A stretch of 64,000 nucleotides of DNA from Paracentrotus lividus (lineage: Eukaryota > Echinodermata > Echinoidea > Camarodonta > Echinidae). The stretch spans positions 21,343,208 to 21,407,207 of the forward strand of contig CALNVZ010003430.1 in assembly GCA_940671915.1 (NCBI GenBank). The letters run 5' to 3'. The notes under the pieces were generated by a model. The model did not search any database. It saw only the letters and a list, made by a program, of their open reading frames with translations, and was not told the DNA's origin. This document shows, in pieces, positions 32,064-41,702 of this stretch. The first letter of the stretch is position 1; the number at the start of each line of letters is the position of its first letter. The position numbers were made by a program, and so were the translations under genes.

Positions 32064-33494
32064 GTGATTCCACATCAAGTTCAAGACCAAGTCAAGTTCA
32101 AGAAAGCCAAGACCAAGTCAAGTTCAAGAAAGCCAAGACCAAGTCAAGTTCAAGACCAAGTCAAGTTCAGCATCAATCGTACTACCCTCATCATGCGCAG
32201 AAGTTCTTACACCGCATCTTTCAAACTCGCTGTCTGCAAGTATGCAGAGGAGTTTAACAACAGGGCTGCCGGAAGAAAGTTTTCTGTTGATGAGACGAAT
32301 GTACGTCGTTGGCTTAAGGACAAGGAGACGTTGAAGACCATGCCATCCAAGAAGAGAGCGATGAGGAGTGGCAAGGCAAGGTGGCCGGAGCTAGAGGAGG
32401 ATGTCTTCCGCTGGGTGCAGGAGAAGAGAGCAGAGGGGCATGCTGTGTCGACATTGGCACTGCGCTTGAAGGCTAGAAAGATTGCCGACGAGCGTGGAGT
32501 CGGTGACTTCACTGCAGGAACCTCTTGGGCGTATCGGTTCATGAAACGCCACGATCTCTCGATCCGTCGGCGGACGCACATAGCTCAACGTCTCCCGGAA
32601 GAGTGCGCCGAGAAGACGCAGAGATTTCAACAATTCGTCATCGGAAGGCGGCGGGAGTACGACTACCCTCTCAGTCGGATCGGCAACGCGGATCAGACTC
32701 CACTCACCTTCGACGTGCCGAGCGGCTCTACGATTTCATCGAAGGGTCTTAAGACGGTGAGCGTGACAACTACTGGACACGAGAAAGATCGCTTCACCGT
32801 GATGCTGAGCTGCACCGCTGACGGGGGGAAGCTGCCGCCATACGTTATATTTAAGCGGAAGACTATCCCCAAAGGCGTGTACCCGTCAGGCATCATCGTT
32901 CGTGCTCAAGAAAAGGGGTGGATGGATCAGAAACTGACAGAGGATTGGCTGAAGGTTGTGTGGAGTCGTCGTGTCGGGGGACTAACTCATCGCCGAAGCA
33001 TGCTGGTCTTAGACGCATTCCGGTGCCACAACTCCGCCCCAACGAAGGAGCTGCTTCGCCGGACCAACACCGACCTCGTTATGATACCAGGAGGGATGAC
33101 GTCGCTTCTTCAACCTCTCGACGTCGGCGTCAACAAGCCCTTCAAGGACGGCATACGACGGTGCTGGGAGTCCTGGATGCTGGATGGAGAGAAGACCTTC
33201 ACGAAAGGCGGACGTATGAGGAAGGCAGACCCTCCAACCATCTGTGGGTGGATCGCAAAGGTGTGGGAAGAGCTGTCGCCGGAGATCATCAAGCGGGCGT
33301 TTCTCAAGTGCTGTATCTCCAACTCGCTGGACGGGACAGAGGATGACGTTCTCTGGGAGGATGAGCTCGGCGAGGAGTCTGATGGTGAGGGTGACAGCGA
33401 TGATGATGATCTGGCCTATGCTGACGTGGGTGATGATGAGCTCCGCCAAGTCTTCGAGGAGAGTTCGGACGACGAAGACTTCTATGGCTTTTAG
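32064..33494 (+). CDS. Pogo/Tigger-like DDE transposase, intact
   Basis: An uninterrupted frame of 476 codons. The likely start is ATG 32,193 (residue 44), because residues 1-43 come from a short repeat (AAGTTCAAG/CCAAGACCAAGT) and the pfam-like domain begins RRSSYTASFKLAVCKYAEEF. In order: a psq-type helix-turn-helix (about 45-95), a CENP-B/Tc5-type DNA-binding domain (about 108-175, WPELEEDVFRWVQEKRAEGH), and a DDE_1 catalytic core. The acids are D210 in NADQTPLTFD, D317 in LVLDAFRCHN and D353 in LLQPLDVGVNKPFK, giving DD35D. An acidic tail (SDGEGDSDDDD) follows. The role is cut-and-paste transposition at TA in the nucleus. High GC and lack of stops suggest a recent insertion. Confidence 0.93.
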   Translation: MIPHQVQDQVKFKKAKTKSSSRKPRPSQVQDQVKFSINRTTLIMRRSSYTASFKLAVCKYAEEFNNRAAGRKFSVDETNVRRWLKDKETLKTMPSKKRAMRSGKARWPELEEDVFRWVQEKRAEGHAVSTLALRLKARKIADERGVGDFTAGTSWAYRFMKRHDLSIRRRTHIAQRLPEECAEKTQRFQQFVIGRRREYDYPLSRIGNADQTPLTFDVPSGSTISSKGLKTVSVTTTGHEKDRFTVMLSCTADGGKLPPYVIFKRKTIPKGVYPSGIIVRAQEKGWMDQKLTEDWLKVVWSRRVGGLTHRRSMLVLDAFRCHNSAPTKELLRRTNTDLVMIPGGMTSLLQPLDVGVNKPFKDGIRRCWESWMLDGEKTFTKGGRMRKADPPTICGWIAKVWEELSPEIIKRAFLKCCISNSLDGTEDDVLWEDELGEESDGEGDSDDDDLAYADVGDDELRQVFEESSDDEDFYGF

Positions 33495-33584
33495 CCGTTA
33501 ACCATTCCCAAACGGTCTTTTTCAAGACCACAAAACTCCAAGAAAGAATAAGTCTAAATTTCAATATACCTTTGACAATATTTC

Positions 33585-33790
33585 TTCTCTTATTCAACTT
33601 GCTTTATTCTCTTTCTCTTCTGTATTTATTTCATTTTCCGTCTCTTTCTCTTATATTTTTATTAACTTTATTCTCTTTCTCTTCCGTATTTATTTCATTT
33701 TCATTCTCTTTCTCTTATATATTTATTAACTACATTCTCTTTCTCTTTTGTATTTATTTCATTTTCATTCTCTTTCTCTTGTTCCGGTAT
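33585..33790 (+). repeat. Three tandem 62-64-bp pyrimidine-rich units in Tigger
   Basis: TTCTCTTTCTCTTCTGTATT, its variants at about 33,672 and 33,736, each followed by TATTTCATTTTCATTCTC. It lies in the 3' non-coding part of the Tigger element. Confidence 0.8.
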
Positions 33791-34499
33791 ATCGATAAAC
33801 ACAAAACCCCGTCCTTTATCTTTATATATTTCTTCTCTCTCGTATAATCGCCGCTTTCCGATGTTTACCTGCAAAATAAAAAGAATACCGGGTAAACATG
33901 ATAAGGAACTTTGTTAAATAAAATAACACATATTTTGCGCCAATTTTTTGTTTTGCCCCGTCAATCCCCGGCCGCTGAAAATTTCGGTAAAATATAGTTT
34001 TTCTCTCGCCGTTTTTTTTTTTTTCTTTTTTTTTTTTTTTTAAGATTTTTTTTTTTAAGAATTTTTTTTTTTTTTTCAAAAAGGATTTCAAAATCGGGGG
34101 TGCGGCTTATGCGCCGCTGCGGCTTTATCGCCGGCAAATACGGTAACTTCATTTCACATTCACTACCAGATATGGAATCCAGTCTATTGTGCTTTGGCAG
34201 CTTCTTGACATAGATTGTTTGTCAGCCCATCAGCGTACATCAGACGGATTTTTATCTTGTCCGTCTCCCTCTCTCTTTCTCTTCCTGCTCTGCTCGAGTA
34301 TTTTCACTTGTGCTATATCAGTTTCACTTTGTCAGTTATATTTTCAAGGTAACCAAATTTGAGATTCTGATTATCTTTATGTCTGGAGTATGAACACCAG
34401 TTATTGTCTGGATTGTGTGTATAGTTTTATCCAACAGTGTTTGCTTAGTACAAAAAGGCTTGGCTTTGGAAACACAATATGAACACTCTTATGTAAAAA

Positions 34500-34614
34500 T
34501 GGAAACTGAAATTCGGAACAAGGTCATCAGGACTCCCGAACCAATTCCTGAAAACAAGAGGGTCAAAGCTAAGAGAATTTACGCCTTTATAAGGGAATTA
34601 CAGCTTTCAGCCTA
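34500..34614 (+). CDS. Small exon-like ORF METEIRNKVIRT, array copy 2
   Basis: It encodes METEIRNKVIRTPEPIPENK then RVKAKRIYAFIRELQLS. It is basic and repeated almost identically at 38,198 (copy 3), and with indels at about 29,609 (copy 1). Preservation between copies may reflect recent duplication rather than selection. Related sequence occurs earlier in each unit (37,725: EMEADSRNKSIHRIHQRSVD), so the exon itself is internally duplicated. No family recognised. Confidence 0.3.
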
Positions 34615-34664
34615 AGAGTTATGGTAATAATAAAAGAATAAAAACAAAATGTGTAAAAAATAAA

Positions 34665-34973
34665 ATGAAAATCCATCCCTACCCAGCCCCTTACATTCCA
34701 ATGTGTTGTTCATTGCCAAAGGAAAATGTGGTATTAACCACTGCCCCTCCTGAACTCCTTCATCGTCTTTATAATTTCCCTTCCCCTTCACCAAGTGCAG
34801 ATCATCCAGACCATTTCAAGTCCTTCAAGGAAGCGTTACTGCACCCTACCCTACTATGTGAACATCTTCCACTTTTCAGGGAGAAGGGTCTTGGACGATG
34901 CCAACAGCCTGGATGCAAATATGTATTCAACAGCAAAAAGGATATTGTTGACCATCGACGAAAAGTTCATTAA
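34665..34973 (+). CDS. C2H2 zinc-finger ORF, array copy 2
   Basis: An open frame of 102 codons encoding a Pro-rich lead (PSPSADHPDHFKSFKEALLH), then CEHLPLFREKGLG and the finger CQQPGCKYVFNSKKDIVD followed by HRRKVH (C-x4-C-x12-H-x4-H). This is the least damaged finger of the array: copy 1 is cut by a transposon and copy 3 has lost one base in CAACAGCCTGG. A single finger next to an OTU-like segment suggests a transposon-linked or domesticated protein; function unknown. The true start and splice borders are not established. Confidence 0.4.
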   Translation: MKIHPYPAPYIPMCCSLPKENVVLTTAPPELLHRLYNFPSPSPSADHPDHFKSFKEALLHPTLLCEHLPLFREKGLGRCQQPGCKYVFNSKKDIVDHRRKVH

Positions 34974-35077
34974 CTTCATTTCACATTCATTACCAGATAT
35001 GGAATCCAGTCTATTGTGCTTTGGTAGCTTCTTGACATAGATTGTTTGTCAGCCCATCAGCGTACATCAGACGGATC

Positions 35078-35200
35078 ACTTATGAGGGAGTGGATCCCTG
35101 GAGACTAGGATAGTTATTTAAATAAATTGAGGCAGTATGGTGTATGGGGTGATGAACTTATTCTGATTGCAGCTTCAAATATATTTAGTGTAGAAATAAT
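35078..35200 (+). pseudogene. OTU-like protease segment, array copy 2
   Basis: DNA similar to 38,770-38,895 and 40,399-40,515. Read in frame it gives MREWIPGD, stop, SYLNKLRQYGVWGDELILIA then ASNIFSVEI. The pattern YLxxMxxDGxWGDxxxLxAxxxxxxxxI is that of the central part of OTU-type cysteine proteases (deubiquitinases). The N-terminal catalytic DxxC is not visible nearby, nor the later His. A stop at GAC TAG makes this copy a pseudogene. Confidence 0.45.
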
Positions 35201-35445
35201 TTTTTTCTCTTTCTTCCATTCACAGATGGTTCCAAGAACCGGACGATTTTCGAACGCAACATAGTGCTTGAAGCATATTAGAAGAGCCACATCGGATCTT
35301 CATTGCAGATGAGTTGGGCTTCCTGCTTGGTGGGATAGCGTCGCACCGCGTCCTTTCTTTCAAGAACGCAGAAAAGGGACACTGGAAGAAAAGAAATATC
35401 TCTTCCTGCCTCTCTTCAAGGAAACCACAAGGAGTATTATACCCC

Positions 35446-37247
35446 AGGCCTTCAAGCGCTCCTACTTTTCCTACTTTTTCACTACTTTTTTGTCAACCTC
35501 CTACTTTTCCTACTTTTTCTTTGAAATCTCCTACTTTTCCTGCTTTTTAACTACTTTTTTGAAAAAGTGAAGAAAAAAAAATTAATCGTAGGCTTAGCCA
35601 TAGGTTTGATATAAAACCAAAAATTCCTGTCACTTGTTTTATTATTAGAATTAATGTATTTGGGATATGTTTGGGTCTGCTTATGTACATGAAGCATCCC
35701 TATTCATAACCTATCCACTTTTTTTTCCCTGCACATTATGGCACAACCAGTCACAGCATCATGACATGAGTAGCTGTGCGTATAAGCATAATACGGGGTC
35801 TTTAGTTCGGAGAGATACATGTACATGTAAATCTAGATCTACTCAAATTAAAGGCAAAATACAAAGCTGGAGGCAGAATTTTCAGTCTATTTTATGAGTC
35901 TCTACAGGTTTTATTAGACACAGAGTACTGTAACTACCATTATAATAGATTGTTTATGAATGGAATCCCCTAATGTTGAAGCTGTTTCTGATGTTGAAGC
36001 TGTTTCTGATGTTGGGATCTGAGCTCAGATTGTAGATTGAAAATTTTCAATTATGACAACTGAGAGAAATATATGCGCCTTACATTGTTTAGAGTGCAAG
36101 CTCAGCTTTGACATTGTTTGTATCCTTTGACTAGTTCCAGATCCATATGCATGCAGTAATCTACGATTGTGGAGTATGAATATTTTCCTTTTTACTTTTC
36201 AAATTACTGCACCGTGTGCCTCATAAAATGCAAATGAGTATAATTTGAAAATGAGCAAATCATATTGTATATAATTTTATAATCATAAACTTGTATCTAT
36301 TTTATACAACTGGCCTAAGTTTTATGCGATATGGTCCATTGAACACATTGATATGAGCCTTCTTTCAGCACTCATCAGAGAACCTCTCAATCCAAGTTTT
36401 GTTATTACATTGAATAAAGTACGTAGTCCAATTACGTCTTCATTCACTCTTTATTTTATTTCTCTTTTTTTAGAATTTGGGCCTACAACTTGCTGGTACA
36501 TACGTAAATAAAAAAAGAAAAGTTGAAGGTTTAAGAAAATTGGCATATCTTTAATGATACATGATATCTTAATCAAACATAAAAATTATTAACATTTTTT
36601 TTGTGGGACATGCTGTTTATATTGATGGATTTCAAATGCAAAAAGAATAGTGATCCATTTAATTAGGATTTTATCAATTGATGCATCTCTTTTTTTACAC
36701 CATAAATAAACATGCAATGCCTCATTCCAAAAAAAAAAAAAAAAAATTCCAAGAACATGATGTTAGGTTACAAGCTTGAACTCCAATGGCAGAGACTGTA
36801 TACAATTTCTGCGGTATCCAGAGTCGGTAATTCAGGTTTATTTCAAGTCATAGGCATGCAAGCAGAAGGAAGCATGGTGATCTTGCAAATGCAAGATTTA
36901 TTGGAAATTAAAAAATAAACACTTTGTACTACCTAGTGAACAGGAAACATCCTCAGTCATGTACATAATTATAGAACCTATGGCTCGATGCCAAGCACCC
37001 CTGAGAAAGTATCTAAAAACAAAATTCTCTTTTCATTGAAGGTTTATATTTAAAGTAATCTCAGCTTTACATTATGCAATGGCACTCCAAAATAGTTCAT
37101 GCAATGTCTTTCTCAATGAGTTAAACCATGGATTCTACGAGGTCCTAGTTTCTGATGGCCTTAGACCCAACTAATGAAAGCAGGTGAGATTAGGAATGCA
37201 AAGAACCAGAATCGGTTTGATAAGTTTATCCAATAATGTTTACCAGA
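35446..37247. other. Non-coding between array copies
   Basis: CTCCTACTTTTCCTACTTTT occurs three times at 35,458-35,545 (about 50 bp apart). GATGTTGAAGCTGTTTCT is repeated at about 35,974-36,010. The rest is AT-rich with poly-A at 36,730. No gene recognised. Confidence 0.45.
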
Positions 37248-38401
37248 GCAGACCCCAACTTGCACCAGGCCTGAAGCTGGCCATCACACTTCGCTCCATA
37301 GCCACAGGTGACTCTTATCACTAACTGGATGTATATATGTAGCCTGGGAGTTATGTGTATTTCAATATCTTCTCTTAGCAAAAGAAATGAAAAATCAAAT
37401 CAGAGCCAATGGGACTCCTGACCAAATTTCAAAAAACAAGAGTACAGACCAAACATGCCAAGACAAAAAATAATGACAATGGAATCAAAACCAAGGTATA
37501 AAGTGTGAGATGTTAAGATCTGTGGGATCGAGCTTACGTAGTGTTGGTTCGCGTGAAGGAATAGTGGATTACACAGATGTTGAACAGACATGCCCAAGTA
37601 TATAGTTTGGTTTTGAATTGATGAAATTTGTGCAGTTATGTCATTCTACCTGATTCTTTTTCTTCATATCAACTTGATATTACACAGGATGTTAACTCAA
37701 TATAATGTGCATTTCTTGCCACAGAAATGGAAGCTGATAGTCGGAACAAGAGCATTCATCGTATTCATCAAAGAAGTGTAGATGACGTGAATAGTGAACA
37801 AACATGCCCAGGTAGGATACAGTTTGGTTTTGAATTTGAGGAAAATTTGTACTGTAACAGGCATCTCTGATTCAAACTAGAGTTTAAAGTTAACCTAATT
37901 TTATATTAAAAAATTAACTCGAGTCCCTCTATGTTTTCTTCTATTTACCTTTTTATCTTGTCTGTCTCCCTCTCTCTTTCTCTTCCTGCTCTGCTCGAGT
38001 ATTTTCACTTGTGCTATATAAGTTTCACTTTGTCAGTTATATTTTCAAGGTAACCAAAATTGAGATTCTGATTATCTTTATGTCTGGAGTATGAACACCA
38101 GTTATTGTCTGGATTGTGTGTATAGTTTTATCCAACAGTGTTTAATTAGTACAAAAAGGCTTGGCTTTGGAAACACAATATGAACACTCTTATGTAAAAA
38201 TGGAAACTGAAATTCGGAACAAGGTCATCAGGACTCCCGAACCAATTCCTGAAAACAAGAGGGTCAAAGCTAAGAGAATTTACGCCTTTATAAGGGAATT
38301 ACAGCTTTCAGCCTAAGAGTTATGGTAATAATAAAAGAATAAAAACAAAATGTGTAAAAAATAAAATAAAAATTCATCCCTACCCAGCCCCTTACATTCC
38401 A

Positions 38402-38740
38402 ATGGGTTGTTCATTGCCAAAGGAAAACGTGGTATTAACCACTGCCCCTCCTGAACCCCTTCATCGTCTTTATAATTTCCCTTCCCCTTCACCAAGTGCA
38501 GATCATCCAGACCATTTCAAGTCCTTCAAGGAAGCGTTACTGCACCCTACCCTACTATGTGAACATCTTCCACTTTTCAGGGAGAAGGGTCTTGGACGAT
38601 GCCAACGCCTGGATGCAAATATGTATTCAACAGCAAAAAGGATGTTGTTGACCATCGACGAAAAGTTCATTAACTTCATTTCACATTCACTACCAGATAT
38701 GGAATCCAGTCTATTGTGCTTTGGCAGCTTCTTGACATAG
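38402..38740 (+). pseudogene. C2H2 zinc-finger exon, array copy 3 (frameshifted)
   Basis: Same lead as copy 2 (PSPSADHPDHFKSFKEALLH), but a 1-bp loss at about 38,606 (CAACGCCTGG instead of CAACAGCCTGG) shifts the frame inside the finger after GLGRCQ, destroying the second Cys and the His pair. It could be an assembly slip, but the other copies show what the intact finger looks like. Confidence 0.55.
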
Positions 38741-38769
38741 ATTGTTTGTCAGCCCATCAGCGTACATCA

Positions 38770-38900
38770 GACGGATCACTTATGAGGGAGTGGATCCCTG
38801 GAGACTGGGATATTTATTTAAATAATATGAGACAGGATGGTGTATAGGGTGATGAACTTATTCTGATTGCAGCTTCAAATCTATTCAGTGTAGAAATAAC
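38770..38900 (+). pseudogene. OTU-like protease segment, array copy 3
   Basis: It reads MREWIPGDWDIYLNNMRQDG then V, stop (TAG at about 38,847), GDELILIAASNLFSVEI. It is the same segment as at 35,078 and 40,399. The TGG to TAG change replaces the conserved Trp of the DGxWGD motif. No catalytic Cys found upstream. Confidence 0.45.
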
Positions 38901-39050
38901 TGTTGTGTTTTTTTTCTTCTTCTATTCACAGATGGTTCCAAGAATTGGACGAATTTCGAACGGGACATAATGCTAAAAGTATATAAGAAGAGCCACATCA
39001 CATCTTCATTGCAGAGTCGGGCTTCTCGCTTTGTGGGATAGCGTCGGACC

Positions 39051-39431
39051 GTGTTCTTTCTTTCAAGGGAGAATAAGTTGTACAATTCAAGAATGCAGAA
39101 AAGAGACACTGGAAGAAAAGAAATCTCTCTTCCTGCCTCTCTTCAAGGAAACCACGAGGAATGTGATACTCTTATTGCATTGCATATCCGTAACATCACA
39201 TCGGAGCATCATATGGAGGGGACTGCTATCAATACAGACAAAACTGGAGTAATACATCCTGCCTTTCTTCAAGGAGACCACAAGGAGTATGATACCCTCA
39301 TTGCATTGCATGTCAGTAACATCGAATCTCAGAGCAGCGTTGTGGTAGCGTCTGATAAGGGTATACTAATAATTCTAATGCTTCTCTCGGACAGCAGCAC
39401 CCAGAAATTTGTTCAACATGAAACATCATAA
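39051..39431 (+). CDS. Transposon-type ORF with duplicated DTLIALH motif
   Basis: One 126-codon frame has two similar halves: LQGNHEECDTLIALHIRNIT at about 39,144-39,200 and LQGDHKEYDTLIALHVSNIE at about 39,270-39,325, followed by SSVVVASDKGILIILMLL. The EExDTxxxLHxxxxxxx...VVxxSxDxDVxxLLL order is familiar from uncharacterised invertebrate transposon-linked proteins; here the DTD acids are partly lost. The internal duplication (about 125 bp apart) is visible in the DNA. It is probably a decayed exon of the array gene. Confidence 0.35.
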   Translation: MFFLSRENKLYNSRMQKRDTGRKEISLPASLQGNHEECDTLIALHIRNITSEHHMEGTAINTDKTGVIHPAFLQGDHKEYDTLIALHVSNIESQSSVVVASDKGILIILMLLSDSSTQKFVQHETS

Positions 39432-39720
39432 TGAATTGCGGAATTAGAAACCACAGGGTAAATCCATCAAATGTAGTCAGGGAAGATCCACTTATAATTT
39501 ATATAGGCAATGACTACATGAGCCGTAACATAGGAAACAGGTTGATGCAAAAGCATTATGCATTCACAGTGATGATTTCTTCCTCATTTGAGAACACTTG
39601 CTATACCATTCTCCGGTGCTCATCTTGAAGATTATTTAGTGCCAGCACATTTTAGCCACATAGATGAAGCCACCCTTATCAAATGCCAGCTCACATGAGA
39701 GGGATGGTGAGAACTTGAAA
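39431..39720 (+). pseudogene. Array 3' exon, copy 3 (GNRLMQKHYAF)
   Basis: It encodes REDPLIIYIGNDYMSRNIGN then RLMQKHYAFTVMISS, frameshifted after FENTCYTI. The same segment recurs at 41,703-42,006 in a longer open frame. Here GAGAGGGATGGTGAGAACTTG keeps the downstream similarity out of frame. Unrecognised family. Confidence 0.35.
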
Positions 39721-40054
39721 GCATGCTCTCATGCCCTAAAACTATACACAATCACTCTTGCCTAGGCTATCAAAGACTGTTGGTTTAACCAGACGTAAGG
39801 TAAATTGTTTACACTTTTCCCTTAATAGAAAGGAGGTGATAGGGGTCAATATGTATGAAGTTACTTTTGTTTTTCCAAACTTTGACCTCTTCTGTATCCA
39901 TGATTATGAGAAGACAAAATGGCGAGATGTTGAACAGGTTTTTGAGACATTGAACTGTCTACAGGTTTGTATTCTGGTTATATAATCAAATTATCCAGGA
40001 ACAATTTGAGCCTTTAACTTAACTGCACAGTAAGAAGTAATCTCATTTACTTGA

Positions 40055-40360
40055 ATGTGTTACGCTTTTCTTTTTGTTCCGTTAAAACAGGAAAAACAAA
40101 AAAAAACAAAAAAAACGCCATGGTCAAAGGAAGAAACAAATGCAGTTTGGACAAATTTCAGTGGGAACATTAAGAATGAAATAGTTCCAGGAAAAGAGGC
40201 CTGTGACTCCTGTTTTAGACAAAATTCATGTCTAAAGAAACGTACGTCGAAGGATATCAAGTACAATTTAAGTAAAAACCATTATTACATCTGTGAAAAG
40301 ATCAAAGCGACAATAACTACACCCTTGGAAATGTGCAATGTATACCTCATGCATTTATGA
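40055..40360 (+). CDS. SANT-like segment with Cys pair (WSKEETNAVW)
   Basis: After a Lys-rich run it encodes TPWSKEETNAVWTNFSGNIK, then VPGKEACDSCFRQNSCL and RTSKDIKYNLSKNH. The PWSxEExxAVxxxFxxxIxxxxxPxxxxCxxC...RxxxxIKxxxxN pattern is common at the C-terminus of many invertebrate zinc-finger/transposon-type proteins and resembles a Myb/SANT fold with a CxxC pair. This is probably the C-terminal exon of the array gene. It ends at a TGA after MHL. Poly-A-rich start (40,090-40,120) may hide an indel. Confidence 0.35.
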   Translation: MCYAFLFVPLKQEKQKKTKKTPWSKEETNAVWTNFSGNIKNEIVPGKEACDSCFRQNSCLKKRTSKDIKYNLSKNHYYICEKIKATITTPLEMCNVYLMHL

Positions 40361-40395
40361 ATAAATCTTAAAGGGTACCAAAACCCTCAGGGTAA

Positions 40396-40660
40396 ATCAG
40401 CTTATGAGGGAGTGGATCCCTGGAGACTGGGATAGTTATTTAAATAACATGAGGCAGGATGGTGTATGGGTTGATGAACTTGTTCTGATTGCAGCTTCAT
40501 ATCTATTTAGTGTAGAAATGACTGGGTTTTTTTTTCTTCCATTCACAGATGGTTCCAAGAACTGGACGATTATCTGACAGAACATAATGCTCAAAGCATA
40601 TTGGAATAATTCTGATGCTTTTTTTCGGACAATAGCACCCAGAACTGTGTTCAACAAGAA
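40396..40660 (+). pseudogene. Array copy 4: OTU-like segment and downstream scrap
   Basis: It reads MREWIPGDWDSYLNNMRQDG then VWVDELVLIAASYLFSVEM, the only copy here with an unbroken segment, but with WGD changed to WVD. It is followed by the TTCACAGATGGTTCCAAGAA acceptor region shared with 35,216 and 38,930. After about 40,605 it joins sequence like 39,370-39,440. Confidence 0.5.
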
Positions 40661-40698
40661 AAATCATAATGGGTTATGGGATGGGAAACAACAGGGTA

Positions 40699-41683
40699 GG
40701 GGAGAGTGGGGTTAGTTGGAACACGGGGTTAGTTGAAACATTGTCATTTTCTTGAACGTCTATAAATATATTTATGCAAATCGACCCTCAGGTTGTTGCT
40801 ATTAGCAACTGCCATCCACCACATTTTAGACAGCACACATGCTTCAAGCCTCGTGAAGTTAGAAGGCAATGTTTGTTTTTTCACCTTCTGAGTAAATGTT
40901 GTCATTTTTACAAATTTTTTATTATCTCAGAGAAGATCATAAATTAAGTTGGCCAATTTTTGATTATAACAAACAGTTATACCAAGCTACAAAACAAGGT
41001 TAAATATATGGCATGTTGTTGTCCCTCTTTTGTGCTGTAAGCTTGCAAATGTCAAATGGGCCTCTGGGGTTAGTTGGAACATTTTGAACGGGGTTAGTTG
41101 GAACATGTACTAAGTAAATAGGTTTCAGCTGAGTAAAAAAATAAAAATCATATAATTCAATGAAGTGTTCCGAAATATTCCTATAAATGTATATTAGTGC
41201 ACATTGGACAATTTTATTTTGGTTTAAACAAAATATATATTGCAGAATGCTACTTCACAGGACTTCAGAATATCTGTATCTGAGTGGATGCTATCAAGTG
41301 TAATAAAACATGAAGTTTAAAAAAAAAATGAACACCAATCTTTAATATTTTAATTGGAACCAATAAAGCAAGTTAGCTGAACCCATGCAATAATGATGCA
41401 GGTATTTTAAATATAATTTTATATGATATAATGCGCAATGTTTCAACTTACCCCATACCTTGTTCCAACTAACCCCGTGTCTGGGGTTAGTTGGAACACT
41501 TGACATGGACTTGTTGAAGATGGATTTTTTCCGGAACCATCACTAATTTTAAGAATTTTATGGGGTACATTTGTAGCATACAGATATACACTCATTTTGA
41601 TTGTTTATTGTTTCTTGAAACAAATCCGCTTTTGTTTTACGGCCATTTTTGTGAAAAATGTTAAATATAACCCCGCTCTCCCC
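40699..41683. mobile_element. 985-bp non-autonomous DNA transposon, GGGGTTAGTTGGAACA repeats
   Basis: The termini GGGGAGAGTGGGGTTA and TAACCCCGCTCTCCCC are inverted repeats with one mismatch (T/C). TA flanks both ends (40,697-40,698 and 41,684-41,685). GGGGTTAGTTGGAACA or its complement recurs inside (about 40,709, 41,066, 41,092, 41,458-41,493). It interrupts array sequence that is continuous at about 39,452-39,510 (ACCACAGGGTAAATCC), confirming insertion. No transposase; a TA duplication fits Tc1/mariner-like mobilisation. Confidence 0.85.
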
Positions 41684-41702
41684 TACATCAATCAAGAGTT
41701 AA

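Larger units (their letters stand above)
30086..34143 (+). mobile_element. Pogo/Tigger-type DNA transposon, 4,058 bp, complete ends
   Basis: The termini CCGTATTTGCCGGCG (30,086) and CGCCGGCAAATACGG (ending 34,143) are perfect 15-bp inverted repeats with imperfect continuation (GCCGCA, GGGGTGCGGCTTAT words in both ends). The flanks are TA (30,084-30,085 and 34,144-34,145). The uninterrupted site AAAAGTTCATTAACTTCATT exists at 34,961-34,980 in array copy 2, proving insertion and a TA duplication. It encodes one transposase (32,064-33,494). The remainder, 30,144-32,063 and 33,495-34,085, is non-coding and holds a pyrimidine-rich minisatellite. Confidence 0.92.
28667..34252 (+). repeat. Array copy 1 of the zinc-finger/OTU-like unit (Tigger inside)
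   Basis: The unit runs 28,667-30,085 and resumes 34,146-34,252, interrupted by a 4.06-kb Tigger element. It is nearly identical to 37,250-38,775 and partly to 34,253-35,095. It holds three related small exon-like pieces: EMKNQIRANG near 28,810, MEAEVGT near 29,140 and METEIRNKVIRT-like near 29,600. The zinc-finger piece follows at 29,907-30,078. Its junction with copy 2 (CAGACGGAT|TTTTATCTTG, about 34,252) joins a late part of the unit to an earlier part, as expected from unequal exchange. Confidence 0.7.
34253..35445 (+). repeat. Array copy 2 of the zinc-finger/OTU-like unit
   Basis: Starting at TTTTATCTTGTCCGTCTCCC, it parallels 29,367-30,085 plus 34,146-34,252 and 37,955-39,170. It carries the METEIRN exon at 34,500, the zinc finger at 34,845-34,973, an OTU-like segment at 35,078-35,200, and a segment from 35,223 (GATGGTTCCAAGAACCGGAC) to 35,445. 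It preserves the pre-insertion target of the Tigger element. The OTU-like frame has a stop (GACTAGGATAG) where copies 3 and 4 read GDWD. Confidence 0.75.
37250..39170 (+). repeat. Array copy 3 of the zinc-finger/OTU-like unit
   Basis: The longest uninterrupted copy. It matches 28,667-30,085 plus 34,146-34,252 closely and then continues through the OTU-like segment (38,770-38,900) and the GATGGTTCCAAGAATTGGAC segment (38,931-39,170) shared with copy 2. Most differences from copy 1 are 1-bp indels in short runs. Confidence 0.75.

Noticed and set aside
32207-33449. Several long antisense and shifted frames over the transposase
   Set aside because: They are shadows of the GC-rich transposase frame, which has the domain and catalytic motifs.
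33822-34152. Lys-rich minus-strand frames at the right end of the Tigger element
   Set aside because: They arise from poly-T tracts on the plus strand.
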